The translations under genes and the position numbers were made by a program. Below the pieces are notes generated by a model. That model worked only from the letters and a program-made list of their open reading frames with translations. It made no database searches and was not told the origin of the DNA. Positions 22,420 through 32,956 of a stretch of DNA of 64,000 nt are shown piece by piece. This DNA comes from Ianthella basta (lineage: Eukaryota > Porifera > Demospongiae > Verongiida > Ianthellidae), in the NCBI GenBank assembly GCA_964019415.1, contig OZ025872.1, positions 5,931,822 to 5,995,821 on the forward strand, given 5' to 3'. Numbering within the stretch: the stretch's first letter is position 1; every line of letters begins with the position of its first letter.

Positions 22420-23255
22420 GGTACGGCCACATGCTCGACCAACTCCCCCTCCCCACCAACTTGAATCATCAGAAGTCTTGGGACCTGCCCATTATCCAGT
22501 TTCACCTTGACAACCTCCTGGCTCGGTGTGTTGACCTGACCTCCCGTTCCTGTATCCTCAGGGCAAGCTCCCGCGAGTCTGGAGCTTGGCTTAACGCACT
22601 CCCAATCTCCTCTTTGGGCCTCCGCATGTCAGATGATATAGTCCGCACAGCCATTGGCCTGCGTGTCGGTGCTCCCATTTGTCTACCACACCCCTGCAGC
22701 TCCTGCGGTCATCCTGTAGATGAATTTGGTCATCATGGGCTGAGCTGTAAGTTCAGCAAAGGGAGAGTCCCCCATCATCACATGCTCAACAGTATCATCC
22801 ATCACTCCCTGGCCTCTGCTAACATACCCAGCAGATTGGAACCATCCAATCTGTTCCGGGAAGACGGCAAACGCCCAGACGGAGTGACAATGGTACCCTG
22901 GTCCAACGGAAGATTCCTTGTGTGGGACGCCACATGTGTAGACACCCTTTGCGACTCTCACAAGCCAACTACAGCCAGAGAGGCTGGTGGAGCCGCTGCT
23001 CTCGCCGAGTCTGGGAAGGCTAAGAAGTATGCCCGTTTGGATCACGCCTACCTGTTCCAGCCTGTAGCCTTTGAAACCTGTGGAACAGTCGGGCCTGAGT
23101 CCATGTCTTTTCTCCGAAACCTCGGTAAACGCCTCAGGTCTGTAACTGGAGAGCCCAGTTCATTTGCCTACCTGCTCCAGCGCCTCTCCGTTGCCATCCA
23201 AGTGGGCAATGCGGCCTCCCCGTTGGGATCGCTCCCTGCCAGCGACATTGACTAG
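22420..23255 (+). mobile_element. Retroelement remnant: C-terminal end of a reverse-transcriptase-type protein
   Basis: The frame reads RLRMSDD-like and cysteine/histidine-containing stretches (CSSCGHPVDEFGHHGLSC), then EDGKRPDGVTMVPW and FLVWDATCVDT. This C-terminal domain follows reverse transcriptases in many sponge and cnidarian elements. The RPDG...WDAT pattern resembles the restriction-like nuclease of some non-LTR elements. The reverse transcriptase itself is absent, so the copy is 5' truncated. The untranslated tail is followed by an (ATT)n tract, as at the 3' end of many LINEs. The assignment to non-LTR elements is likely but not certain. Confidence 0.65.
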
Positions 23256-23423
23256 ATTGCATTTTCCCATTTGCGGGGCTTATTCCCCCGCTGCTAATGA
23301 TGACTAGGCTGCACGTTCTTAATAGTTTCTGCTTTAGTTGTCTCTTATTTACTTATCCATATTATAAGTAATATTGTAGCATCATTTATTATTATTATCT
23401 AAGTGTAGGCGGAAGTCTCTGTT

Positions 23424-23525
23424 TTATTATCATCATCATTATTATTATTATTATCCAAGTTGTAATTATTATTATTATTATTATTATTGTTATTACTATT
23501 ATTATTATTATTATTATTATTATTG
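23424..23525. repeat. (ATT)n microsatellite
   Basis: An almost uninterrupted att/tta repeat, with a few cat, gtt and act variants, sits 170 bp downstream of the retroelement stop. It could be the element's tail. Related AT-rich triplets continue to about 23620. Confidence 0.85.
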
Positions 23526-23685
23526 TACAATACAGTAGTGATAAAACATAATATATGAAGGGTCACTTTATTATAATAGTAATAATAAATGATAATAATG
23601 ATAATTATTATTATAAGACAAAGAGACACAGATACGCATTACATTAATTGAATAATCATACTAATGAATTAAATCAAATAAGCAC

Positions 23686-23712
23686 CTTCTTCTTCTTCTT
23701 CTTCTTCTTCTT
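23686..23712. repeat. (CTT)n microsatellite
   Basis: Nine consecutive ctt-type triplets followed by a few att. Confidence 0.8.
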
Positions 23713-23839
23713 ATTATTATGTATAGATGGTACGACCGTTTTGGCCCCCGGGGCCGATTTCGTCTAGGTCATAGCCCCAAGCATAAGACATCTATGCCCC
23801 AAGCCGAGTCTCTTCGCCGGTGTAGAAGAACACGATTGC

Positions 23840-24184
23840 ATGCCGATCCCTTGCCAGCCGCGCACACTCCGAAACAAAGACGCCTTATACCAACCGTGCA
23901 GATTTCGAAACAAAGATGCCTTAGCAACCGCACACACTCTGTTGGAACGTCGCTCGCACTCACGACGCTATGTCAAGGACCCTCTCCCCTACCTTTGTTG
24001 TTGTATCTATAGAGTGCCGATTTTTGATGCACGGCTTTTGCGTGAACTTCATGCTCTGGCGGCTACAGTCAACGTTTCACTGGAAGGACAGCGCGCTCCA
24101 GCCATTGTTCTAGCCAGGGACCAGATCTCTTCAGCGATCAAAGTTTGCTGCAGCGAGTTCCCTTCGAGCAGGCTGCTCATCTAG
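23840..24184 (+). CDS. Candidate coding stretch, unrecognised
   Basis: This CpG-richer block stands out from its AT-rich flanks. Its second half reads VPIFDARLLRELHALAATVN then VSLEGQRAPAIVLARDQISS and ends EFPSSRLLI before a stop. The first half contains two similar short units (cgaaacaaaga.gcctta). I recognise no domain. It may be an old element fragment or a last exon. Confidence 0.25.
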   Translation: MPIPCQPRTLRNKDALYQPCRFRNKDALATAHTLLERRSHSRRYVKDPLPYLCCCIYRVPIFDARLLRELHALAATVNVSLEGQRAPAIVLARDQISSAIKVCCSEFPSSRLLI

Positions 24185-25149
24185 TGCATTCATGCTGATG
24201 CAATGACGTTGTCAGTATATTTGTGGGCATGGGTAAGTGGTCCGTCTGCCCCACTCCATGATATCACTTTGCATGTTGCCATGGTGTACCCATTAACGTA
24301 CTAGAAGAAAATGGTATAATTATATCAATGCAGTAACTTGCTGTCTTATGCTCTGCATTTGGTACTCATGTGGAGGTGTGTCCGTCCTCAGTAGGCCTAT
24401 CCACATTTCCTATAACCTGTTTCATTCACCTACACCCATCATGCATGTGTGCTCCATTCCTGTCATCACCCACTCTCTAGGCCACAATCACTGCAAGAGT
24501 ACGCGACGCTCGCTCAGGCTCGCCCCATAATGCTTGCATTCGCCTAGTAAATTATAATAGTGCTCAGCATTAAAATGGTCTAGCAGGCCAGACTATGCCA
24601 GGGGTGTATCAAGCTGCACCATGCATGGCCTACCATGGCTGTGCCCTGGTTAATTGCTTGTGTCAATTTGAAAGGAAACTTGTCAAAGGGGCGTATTGAT
24701 GGTTGATGGTTGGATGACTGGCTGCTTCTGTATACACCACAAGTTAAACACTTGTGGTTTCAACAGGAACAGATAAGGGAGGCTACAGTCATCACAACTG
24801 AAGCTTTGTTGAAAGGAGGACTATTGCTTTTTGCGGTTGGCCACTGCGAGGCAATTGATTGAACAGGTAATCACTGGGTATAACGCCTAACTTTACCAAC
24901 TACACCAGTCTGCATGTCAATCAAGTTCACAAGGAATACGGGAAGAAGGTGATCAGCTAAAGATTAATCCAGTTAAGGAACTCTTATTTATCCACTATTA
25001 TTACGACCATACTCTAGTTCACCTTACTCCGAAAGCTCAGTTCTAATTGTATTATTATTTCAATGTCACCTTAAAACTCTTTATTCTCCTTGTCCATGTG
25101 CATGTCTTTATTAACTCATCCTTACCCTTTAAATATATGTATTGTACTA
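24185..25149. other. Non-coding stretch with one dispersed repeat
   Basis: 24580-24665 matches 12525-12625 (agcaggccagactatgccag). The rest holds nothing recognisable. Confidence 0.4.
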
Positions 25150-25240
25150 TTTGCCACTGGCCATGAGTTCCCTGGAAAGTAGCCATTTGGCCAAGTGGAG
25201 TTACCAGAATATCAATGATTTGATACTGATACTGAACAGA
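25150..25240 (+). mobile_element. LINE-like 3' tail ending in atactg repeats
   Basis: The sequence tccctggaaagtagccattt, then accagaat and a gatactgatactg run, has the look of a LINE 3' end. A second, similar tail is at 45600-45690. No LINE coding sequence is attached. Confidence 0.4.
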
Positions 25241-25371
25241 TGATTCATGTATGTAAAGGCCTTAGTCGAGATAGCATTGGAAACTTTTTTCTGTTGATTG
25301 AATAAGACAATCAATCAACAGAAAAAAGTTTCCAATGCTATCTCGACTAAGGCCTTTACATACATGAATCA
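25241..25371. repeat. Perfect 60-bp inverted repeat with 11-base spacer
   Basis: Arm 25241-25300 (tgattcatgtatgtaaaggc...) is the exact reverse complement of 25312-25371. The right arm is the start of composite repeat R, so the left arm is an inverted copy of that start. It is placed right after the LINE-like tail. Confidence 0.9.
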
Positions 25372-27645
25372 AATACTATACAGAGCCTTCTGCGAAGTGA
25401 CACTGTCTCGTTGATCATGAGCTATATAGTGATGAACCATGAAGAAAAGAGTGCATGACTGTTCTGTGAGTTGATACAATTGCGGTTAGCAGAGGAGATC
25501 TTTAGGGGAGGCACACTATCAACATAGTGCATACCAGGTATCCATTGATGTTACAGATGCACATGCCATGCAGCACACAACAGGGTACGTATCACTTGCA
25601 CTGTAGCAAGTAATACTGAAGAAACGTACACAGAGCAGCAGATATGACAGGCTATCTACTATATACCTGAAGCAAGGATCTGTATGCACAGTCACTGCAC
25701 ATATACTATTGTCTTGCCAGTGAACAGAGTATGTACCAACATGTTGTCCATTCATAGTCATTACATGTACACACATGTACACATGTAGTACACACACATA
25801 TACCTTGTGTGCACAAACACACACACACACACACATGCACAGACAGACACACAGACACATGTGCACATGCACACACTGGGTATTTAATCCTATATAGGTC
25901 TGGCAAGGGCTTAGCCAAGCATGGAATGTACAATATGTGTGGATGGCTGAACACTTGATGATCTACGACTGATTGTGACTCTTCTTTGCCAAAAACAGAA
26001 TCCAAGGAGCCAAGGAAGGAAGACTGCAACATCACCCTGCCCTTTCACAGTTTGAAACCCAGTCAGGAAGCAACAGCGCTGTCTTTGGCCAATACCGCAA
26101 GACTGCAGCAGCACTCTGCTCTTTAACAGCTTGAGCCTCAATGAGGAAGCAACAGCAGTTTGTGGCCGATACTGCAAGACTGTACACGCACTCACCTCTT
26201 TGATGACTTCTTGCTAATTCATTTAGTAAAGAAGCCTTGGTACTGACTGGCTTCTTTCCCATGATTGGATGGAGGTCATCAGCTGCAACACATCTTTTCT
26301 GCAATGAGGCAGATACAGATCACAGCCCAGGATATGGACTCACATGCAGTTATATACTCAGTTCACTGCCTATAGCTATTCATTCACACTTATGAGTGTA
26401 CATATGAATGTAATTAATACTGGCTACAGTCTTCATGCATGTATTCGGTCACTCTTCATTCATGTAGAATTGCATTTCTTTGTACTGAATCTACATCAGA
26501 ATCCCAGCAGAGATCAGAGCTGTTCCACTGAATGGCTCACCGGTTACTGAAGCATAGAAAGCAATAGCAGAAAACAAATTTCCAATACTATCCCGACTAT
26601 AAGTGTTTTACATGCACAAGGCAAATACTATACAAAGCCTTCTACAAAGTGAATTTGTCTCATTGAGCTAGTGATGAACCATGAAGCAAAGAGTACATGA
26701 CTGTTCTGTGAGTTGATGCAATTGTGGTTTAGCAGAGGAGATCTTCAGGGGAGGCACACTATCAACACAGTGCATACCAGGTATCCACTGATGTCAAAGA
26801 TGCACACAACAGCACACAACAGGGTACCACTTGCACTGTAAGAAAAAATGTTAGTGAAGAGAAACAGAGCAGCAGAGATGACAGGCTGTCTACTACTTGA
26901 AGCAAGGATCTGCATGCACAGTCTCTGCACATACACTATTGTCTTGCCAGTGAACAGAGTAATACTATGTACCAACATGTTGTCCATTCATCGTCTTTTC
27001 ATGTACACACATTTACACACATGTAGTACACACACATATACCCTGTGTGCACAAACACACACACACACACACATGTCATGCACACACTGTGCATTCAATC
27101 CTAGGCCTGGCAAGGGCCTAGCCAAGCTGGAATGTACAATAGATGTGTGTGAATGGCTGAACACTCAATTGTTTGATGATCTATGACTGATCGTGACTTT
27201 GACAGTTTGAGACTCAATTAGGAAGTAAGAGCCGTTTGTGGCCAATACTGCAAGACTGTACACGCACTCACCTCTTTAATGGCTTCTTGCTAATTCATTC
27301 TAGTAAAGAAGCCCTAGTCCTGACTGGCTTCTTTCCCATGATTGGATGGAGCTCATCAGCTGCAACACATCTTTTCTGCAATGAGGCAGATACAGATCAC
27401 AACCCAGGACATGGACTCACATGCAGTTATATACTCAGTTCACTGCCTATAGCTATTCATTCACACATATGAATGTACTTAATATCAGCTACAGTCTTCA
27501 TGCATGTAATCGGTCGCTCTTCATTCACGCAGAATTGCATTTCTTTGTACTGAATCTACATCAGAATCCCAGCAGAGATCTGAACTGTTCCACTGAATGG
27601 CTCACCGGTTACTGGAGCATAGAAAACAAGAGCAGAAAACAACTT
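25312..27645 (+). repeat. Composite repeat R, two tandem copies
   Basis: A unit of 1.1-1.3 kb starts with tttccaat.ctatcccgact and repeats at 25330, 26579 and 27645. It contains blocks such as gcacacaacagggtaccact, a short (CA)n and cctctttgatgacttcttgc. Short open frames here recur in each copy but are not protein-like. Other plus copies are at 32957-34200 and 45694-47060. Inverted pieces are at 39440-39900, 41935-42420 and 58920-59400. Confidence 0.75.
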
Positions 27646-27867
27646 TCCAATTCTAGCCCGACTATAAGGGCTTTACATGCATGAGGCAAATACTATACAA
27701 AGCCTTCTGCAAAGTAACCTTGTCTCATTGAGCTAGTGATGAACTAAAAACAAAGATGCAAGCACATGACTGTTCTGTGAGTTGACACAGAGGAGATCTT
27801 TAGGGAAGGGCATGTACACAACTAATATGTGACAGTCTACACCAGGCATCCATTCATGTCACAGAAC
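27646..27867 (+). repeat. Start of a third R unit, leading into the fossil retroelement piece
   Basis: The beginning of unit R (cccgactataagggctttac) runs to gtgacagtctacaccaggca and joins the block described at 27868-28330. The same junction recurs at 34200, 43480, 47060 and 61705. Confidence 0.6.
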
Positions 27868-28330
27868 GTGTCACAACCTCATTCGTGACATAACAGCCAA
27901 TTTGATGACAGAGGTGTGCGAAGGAGTTGCTGTTGAACTATCCCTGCAGCCCTTAGGACTTTTCCTACGGAAGTGCAATCACCGATGACAATAAATGCAC
28001 GGTCAGACATTTGCGTCCAAGGTTTTTGGAGGAATGGCAGCCAAAGGGCATTTTTCTATGTGAGTACCTGCAATCCAATGGCCCCCAAGCTATCGTAACT
28101 CCTCCCTGCAAGAAGTGTCCAATTACAGGAGAGAGAAAAGCATAGGCAGTACAAAGCACACATCAGGGAAGTGGAAATGAGCTCCTTCACCTCCCCCACC
28201 TTGCATTTTTCATCTTCGAAGAAATGAGCAAATGCACAGCAGTGGCATACAAGCGCCTGGCTGACTTGATCTCAGTGAAGCGAAGCGAGACCTCCACTGA
28301 CAATGTGTGGTATGCTGCTGAAGCATGCAT
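27868..28330 (+). mobile_element. Fossil retroelement fragment, C-terminal nuclease-like domain
   Basis: The stretch reads HNLIRDITANLMTEVCEGVA near its start and EREKHRQYKAHIREVEMSS further on. Both match the better-preserved fragment at 38605-39165 and the C-terminal domain that follows reverse transcriptases in sponge and cnidarian elements. It is old and broken in several places. Related fossils lie at 34245-34335, 43518-43975, 47120-47492 and 61755-62180. It is part of the duplicated cassette, downstream of the peptide gene. Confidence 0.6.
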
Positions 28331-28769
28331 GTAATGCACACGTGTGCACGATCTATTATGTGTATGCAACAGCTGCACAGAAGCCTATACACTAGCTACA
28401 CCACTGCAGAGGACTCGCAGTATAACTGAGCATGTATACAGTTGACTCATAGAATGCATATGTCTATATAGAATAGGTCATTCATTTGAAAGTCGCTATG
28501 AATAATTTACTAACAAGAATTGAACTAATGAGCTTGTGGTGTATGAGTTGCTCTTACTTCTCATGCAATCTCAGCTCTTCTCACACAATTAGCTAATGTA
28601 ATAATTGAATCCACATTATACAACAACCAAACCTGGAAACTATGTACAACTTGAGTTCAAATAATTAACACTAAACCTAACATAATCACACTCTCTAATA
28701 TCTTTCCTGACACGTTAGGGTATAATACAATTTGTATGAAATGGGAATCACCACCATTGTCTGCTTCGA
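28331..28769. other. 3' flank of peptide precursor gene 1
   Basis: AT-rich sequence with no recognised feature. No clear AATAAA was seen on the minus strand. The last 30 bp look like a degenerate piece of the 87-bp coding unit. Confidence 0.4.
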
Positions 28770-30107
28770 TTATGTACCTTCATCCAATTCAGGATTCTCG
28801 CCTAGATCGGGAGGGGGACGAAAGGCTCCTAAATGCAATCCCCGCTTCTGCCTGCTTTGATCACCTTCATCCACTTCAGGATTCTCGCCTAGATCCGGAG
28901 GGGGGCGAAAGGCTCCTAAATGCAACCCCCGCTTCTGCCTGCTTTGATCACCTTCATCCAATTCAGGATTCTCGCCTAGATCCGGAGGGGGGCGAAAGGC
29001 TCCTAAATGCAATCCCCGCTTCTGCCTGCTTTGATCACCTTCATCCACTTCAGGATTCTCGCCTAGATCCGGAGGGGGGCGAAAGGCTCCTAAATGCAAT
29101 CCCCGCTTCTGCCTGCTTTGATCACCTTCATCCAATTCAGGATTCTCGCCTAGATCCGGAGGGGGGCGAAAGGCTCCTAAATGCAACCCCCGCTTCTGCC
29201 TGCTTTGATCACCTTCGTCCAATTCAGGATTCTCGCCTAGATCAGGAGGGGGGCGAAAGGCTCCTAAATGCAACCCCCGCTTCTGCCTGCTTTGATCACC
29301 TTCGTCCAATTTAGGATTCTCGCCTAGATCAGGAGGGGGGCGAAAGGCTCCTAAATGCAACCCCCGCTTCTGCCTGCTTTGATCACCTTCGTCCAATTCA
29401 GGATTCTCACGTAGATCAGGAGGGGGGCGAAAGGCTCCTAAATGCAACCCCCGCTTCTGCCTGCTTTGATCACCTTCATCCAATTCAGGATTCTCGCCTA
29501 GATCCGGAGGGGGGCGAAAGGCTCCTAAATGCAACCCCCGCTTCTGCCTGCTTTGATCACCTTCATCCAATTCAGGATTCTCGCCTAGATCAGGAGGGGG
29601 GCGAAAGGCTCCTAAATGCAACCCCCGCTTCTGCCTGCTTTGATCACCTTCATCCAATTCAGGATTCTCGCGTAGATCAGGAGGGGGGCGAAAGGCTCCT
29701 AAATGCAACCCCCGCTTCTGCCTGCTTTGATCACCTTCATCTAATTCAGGATTCTCGCCTAGATCAGGAGGGGGACGAAAGGCTCCTAGATGCAACCCCC
29801 GCTTCTGCCTGCTTCGATCACCTTCATCCAATTCAGGATTCTCGCCTAGATTGGGAAGGGAACGAAAGGCTCCTAAATGCAACCCCCGCTTCTGCCTGCT
29901 TCGATCACCTTCATCCAATTCAGGATTCTCGCCTAGATTGGGATGGCGAAAGGCTCCTAAATGCAATCCCTGCTTCTGCCTGCTTTGATCACCTTCATCC
30001 AATTCATGATTCTCCTCAGTGGGGTAAAGCCAAGGACCAGCTGGTGTCGCACTTGACAGTGCACAGCAGATGAGGATCAACTGAATGCTTTTGATAGCAG
30101 TCATCAT
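28770..30107 (-). CDS. Secreted tandem-repeat peptide precursor, copy 1 (14 units)
   Basis: The 445-residue frame starts MMTAIKSIQLILICCALSSA, a clear signal peptide (cleavage probably after SSA or shortly downstream), then a 20-odd-residue leader ending RQKQ. Thirteen complete units of 28-29 residues follow, plus a final partial unit ending ELDEGT. Each unit is GLHLGAFRPPP, an acidic segment DLGENPELDEGDQS and the site RQKR, which fits the furin/prohormone-convertase consensus RxKR. Units 1 and 2 diverge (RHPNL, RSLPNL) while the later ones are nearly identical, so the array is homogenised. No cysteines or membrane segments occur in the units. Processing would release many copies of one peptide. 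I do not recognise the family; a repetitive secreted structural protein is the alternative. The opposite strand is open only because the 87-bp unit is a multiple of three. Confidence 0.8.
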   Translation of the reverse strand: MMTAIKSIQLILICCALSSATPAGPWLYPTEENHELDEGDQSRQKQGLHLGAFRHPNLGENPELDEGDRSRQKRGLHLGAFRSLPNLGENPELDEGDRSRQKRGLHLGAFRPPPDLGENPELDEGDQSRQKRGLHLGAFRPPPDLRENPELDEGDQSRQKRGLHLGAFRPPPDLGENPELDEGDQSRQKRGLHLGAFRPPPDLGENPELDEGDQSRQKRGLHLGAFRPPPDLRENPELDEGDQSRQKRGLHLGAFRPPPDLGENPKLDEGDQSRQKRGLHLGAFRPPPDLGENPELDEGDQSRQKRGLHLGAFRPPPDLGENPELDEGDQSRQKRGLHLGAFRPPPDLGENPEVDEGDQSRQKRGLHLGAFRPPPDLGENPELDEGDQSRQKRGLHLGAFRPPPDLGENPEVDEGDQSRQKRGLHLGAFRPPPDLGENPELDEGT

Positions 30108-30154
30108 TCCTCCCGTCTAGCTGCCAGTATTAGCAATACATTACAAACTTAGCA

Positions 30155-30260
30155 AGCAGCAATATATAACGCAATGGATGAAGCAGTACATGTGCACTGT
30201 CAATATCCTTCTACATAGCTAAGTGCTGTGACATTACTTATCATATGATGACGTCATAGA
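30155..30260 (-). promoter_or_regulatory. Promoter of peptide gene 1: TATA box and CRE
   Basis: On the minus strand a TATATA-type box lies at 30162-30169, about 55 bp upstream of the ATG. A perfect CRE palindrome TGACGTCA is at 30249-30256. The same TATA position is conserved in copies 2, 3 and 4 (48325-48332, 51208-51215, 40347-40354, as TATAAATT). The CRE is conserved in copy 2 (48412-48419). Confidence 0.55.
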
Positions 30261-30330
30261 TCAAAGGCACCGACATGCAGGTTGAAAGGTAACCGCAGAG
30301 GCAATCACATAAGTGCCACCTCCATATATG

Positions 30331-30395
30331 GGGGTGGCGTGGGAGCAAAACGCTTACCAACACTGCCGGTAAGCATTTTGCTCCCACGCCACCCC
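30331..30395. repeat. Hairpin 1a, 28-bp arms
   Basis: Arm 30331-30358 begins ggggtggcgtgggagcaaaa and pairs with 30368-30395, with one mismatch (C opposite A in the middle) and a 9-base loop. Confidence 0.85.
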
Positions 30396-30568
30396 GTACC
30401 TGCCACCTTCCATATATGGCTACTGTGCAACAGGCATACTCTCCAAAGGTCTTGGGGAAGCTCCATTATTTATCATATGATGATGTCATAGTTCAAAGGC
30501 ACTGGCATGCAGGTTGAAAGGTAACCACAGAGGCAATCACATAAGCGCCCTTAACTCTTCCACATACG

Positions 30569-30633
30569 GGGGTGGCGTGGGAGCAAAACGCTTACCAACA
30601 CAGCTGGTAAGCGTTTTGCTCCCACACCACCCC
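30569..30633. repeat. Hairpin 1b, 28-bp arms
   Basis: Same hairpin family: arm 30569-30596 pairs with 30606-30633. The position mismatched in 1a is a C:G pair here. Confidence 0.85.
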
Positions 30634-31038
30634 CCATATATGCCACCTTCCATATATGGCTACTGTGCAACAGGCATACTCTCCAAAGGTCTTGGGGAAG
30701 CTGCATGAAAGCAAGCCAATGGCTTGCAACAAAAGAGGAGCATGCACATGTTTCAGCCTCCAGTTGCTCCTCAGGCGGAACTCCTAGCAAGTGGAGGGTT
30801 CTTTCGACCCCCTGAACTCCCCTTGATTTTGGACCTGTCCTGGGTTATGATCTGCATGTGTCTCATTGCAATATAGATGTGTTGAAGCCAGTGACTTCCA
30901 TTCAATAGTAGGGAAGAAGCCAGTCAGGACTAGGACTTCAGTGACTAATAGGAACTAGGAAGAAGTCATCGAACAGCAAGGTGCAATCTTCCATACGTTG
31001 CCCCTTGGCTTCTGGCCAGTCAAAGATCTTCAAACAAG

Positions 31039-31040
<2 letters not shown>

Positions 31041-31131
<91 letters not shown>

Positions 31132-31157
31132 ATGTGTGTGTGTGCTTGTGTGTGCTT
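31041..31157. repeat. (TG)n tract
   Basis: A long tg repeat with a few substitutions. The equivalent tract upstream of copy 2 is 49295-49509. Confidence 0.9.
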
Positions 31158-32956
31158 AATACACTGTGATCAGCCTACATACCTAGTGCCATGAACACCA
31201 CTCTGTACATGTGTGTTCATTCACCTGCCTGAATTAGTGTTACTCTGCATAGTCCTTGGAGGCTGCTATATAATGCCAACTCAGCTGTAGTTAACTGCTA
31301 TACCACTATGTTCTACCATGCATGATTGGGTGTCACAAGCTCATAATAATTCTTAATGAGTGCAACTGCTCTGCATGCACTGGTGGGTGTTATCCTGTAT
31401 AACGTGTACTGGTGGTAACTATATCAGGAATACTTGTAGTATATAATAATAATACTATCTTAATATGTTGGACATGTATACGTATGCTAATATGAATGTC
31501 ATTACGATGCAGTTTAGGGTTTGCAAGAGGATTTCATTAATGCAGCGAATCCTGTGAAGATTCACCGCAGAACAGGGTGATGTTCCAAGAGGGCTTCAGC
31601 CCACGCAGGCAGGAGGCATGGGCAAGGCTGCCACCTAAGCTGGCTTCTCTCCTGTCAGTGGAGAGGGCACAGGCATACTCAAAGACAATGTGCTGCTTTA
31701 GTTGCTTGAATCATTGGTCATCTTTTCACCACTCATGCAGGTCTGTCATTACCTGCATCTGGAGTCTCGCTCAGCGAAGACCATGCCTAGAAAATCATTG
31801 ATCTGCCATTCATTGAAGTACATATCAATTACACTCATTGCCAGTGAAGACATAGGCAGAGGTATATGCCTGCCAGCTAGATGTACTACTGATAGTCTTT
31901 ATTAAAATTAATTATTCTCTATTATATGGACACATTGGATGATACATGCATGATCATTACCTGCATTACCATAAATTAAAACATTTTGTCAATGAATAAT
32001 GCTGATGTACTGATGATGCAGTAACAAGGCAGGTAGAATATACGTGTGCTTGCATGTCTGCATGTTATTGACCCAGTGGTGGCAGTGATTTGGGGAGGGC
32101 AGTCTCCTATTTACCCCACCTATATAACTGCTCTCCTGTGCTTTTCGCCCACATTATCAGACAACACGGTAGTGCTGTCTGTGTAGGGACGGCAGTGGTT
32201 AATTGTTTGTAGGCTATAATACAAACGAAAAGTCACGCCACTTCTGAATAGACCCGAAAAACGGCAAACGAAGCTTCCCATGGAGAAGTGGGGACTAAAA
32301 GGAGCATACAACCAACCTTGTATCCGAGCGAAGGCACGCCTACATGTAGAAGGCGCCATCGACTTTTCCCATGTTTCGTGTTCGTCATGTGCTTGTTGGG
32401 CGATGATTGGTTGTGATGGGGTTCAAAGAAATGCTGTGTAATCATTGATCACTAGTCATCCTACAAAGTTGAAAGAGCTAATGTAACAGACACTTGTTAC
32501 ACCCTGATTGGGGATCATCGGAGTGACATGCTGAGGAATGGTAGAATGACTGGCTCCTCTTGTATCCACTATGCAATGCAACACTTGTAGTTTCAGCAAG
32601 AGCTGATTAATATGGTAAAGGGAAGGCTATCATAATCATGAGTGTCTGCCTGATTACTGATTATTTGCTATCAAAAGGGCTTCATGGCCTCAGTCAAGTG
32701 TTGTCATGATGGTGCCGAAGTAGCTGCTGAGCCATTCAGTGGAACAGTTCAGATCTCTGCTGGGATTCTGATGTATATTCAGTACAACGAAGTGCAATTC
32801 TGTATGAAGGGTCTATCCAGCTCTGACATGGTGTAGACTCTTTAATCTCTCTACTCTACCAATGGTCCACGAATGGAGAGAGTCTACGTATTGCTTTACG
32901 GCAAAGATTGAGCATCCGATTTCATATGACGTCCAAAAACGGATGCCTGACCCTAC
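31158..32956. other. Duplicated non-coding cassette sequence
   Basis: Parts recur elsewhere: 31180-31330 resembles 36700-36850 and 56990-57150; 31560-32050 resembles 35220-35620 and 40720-41060. 32700-32810 contains the R-unit word cagtggaacagttcag in inverted orientation. The stretch 32120-32450 (CpG-richer) and 32810-32950 look unique. No gene was recognised. Confidence 0.45.

Larger units (their letters stand above)
30240..30717. repeat. Two tandem 238-bp upstream units, each with CRE-like site and hairpin
   Basis: Units about 30240-30478 and 30479-30717 share tcatatgatga.gtcatag, gcatgcaggttgaaaggtaa, a long hairpin and ggctactgtgcaacaggcat. The CRE is intact in the first and altered (tgatgtca) in the second. 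The same pair is found upstream of copy 2 (48400-48880). Confidence 0.75.

Noticed and set aside
25706-26304. Recurrent short frames (FLGS.DSVFGKEESQSVVDHQ-type) in repeat R
   Set aside because: They recur because the DNA is duplicated. The frame is not maintained between copies and no domain is recognisable.
28736-29314. Plus-strand 192-codon frame over peptide gene 1, and similar frames at 47589-48191 and 50119-51120
   Set aside because: Antisense shadows of the 87-bp coding units. The minus strand has the signal peptide and processing sites.
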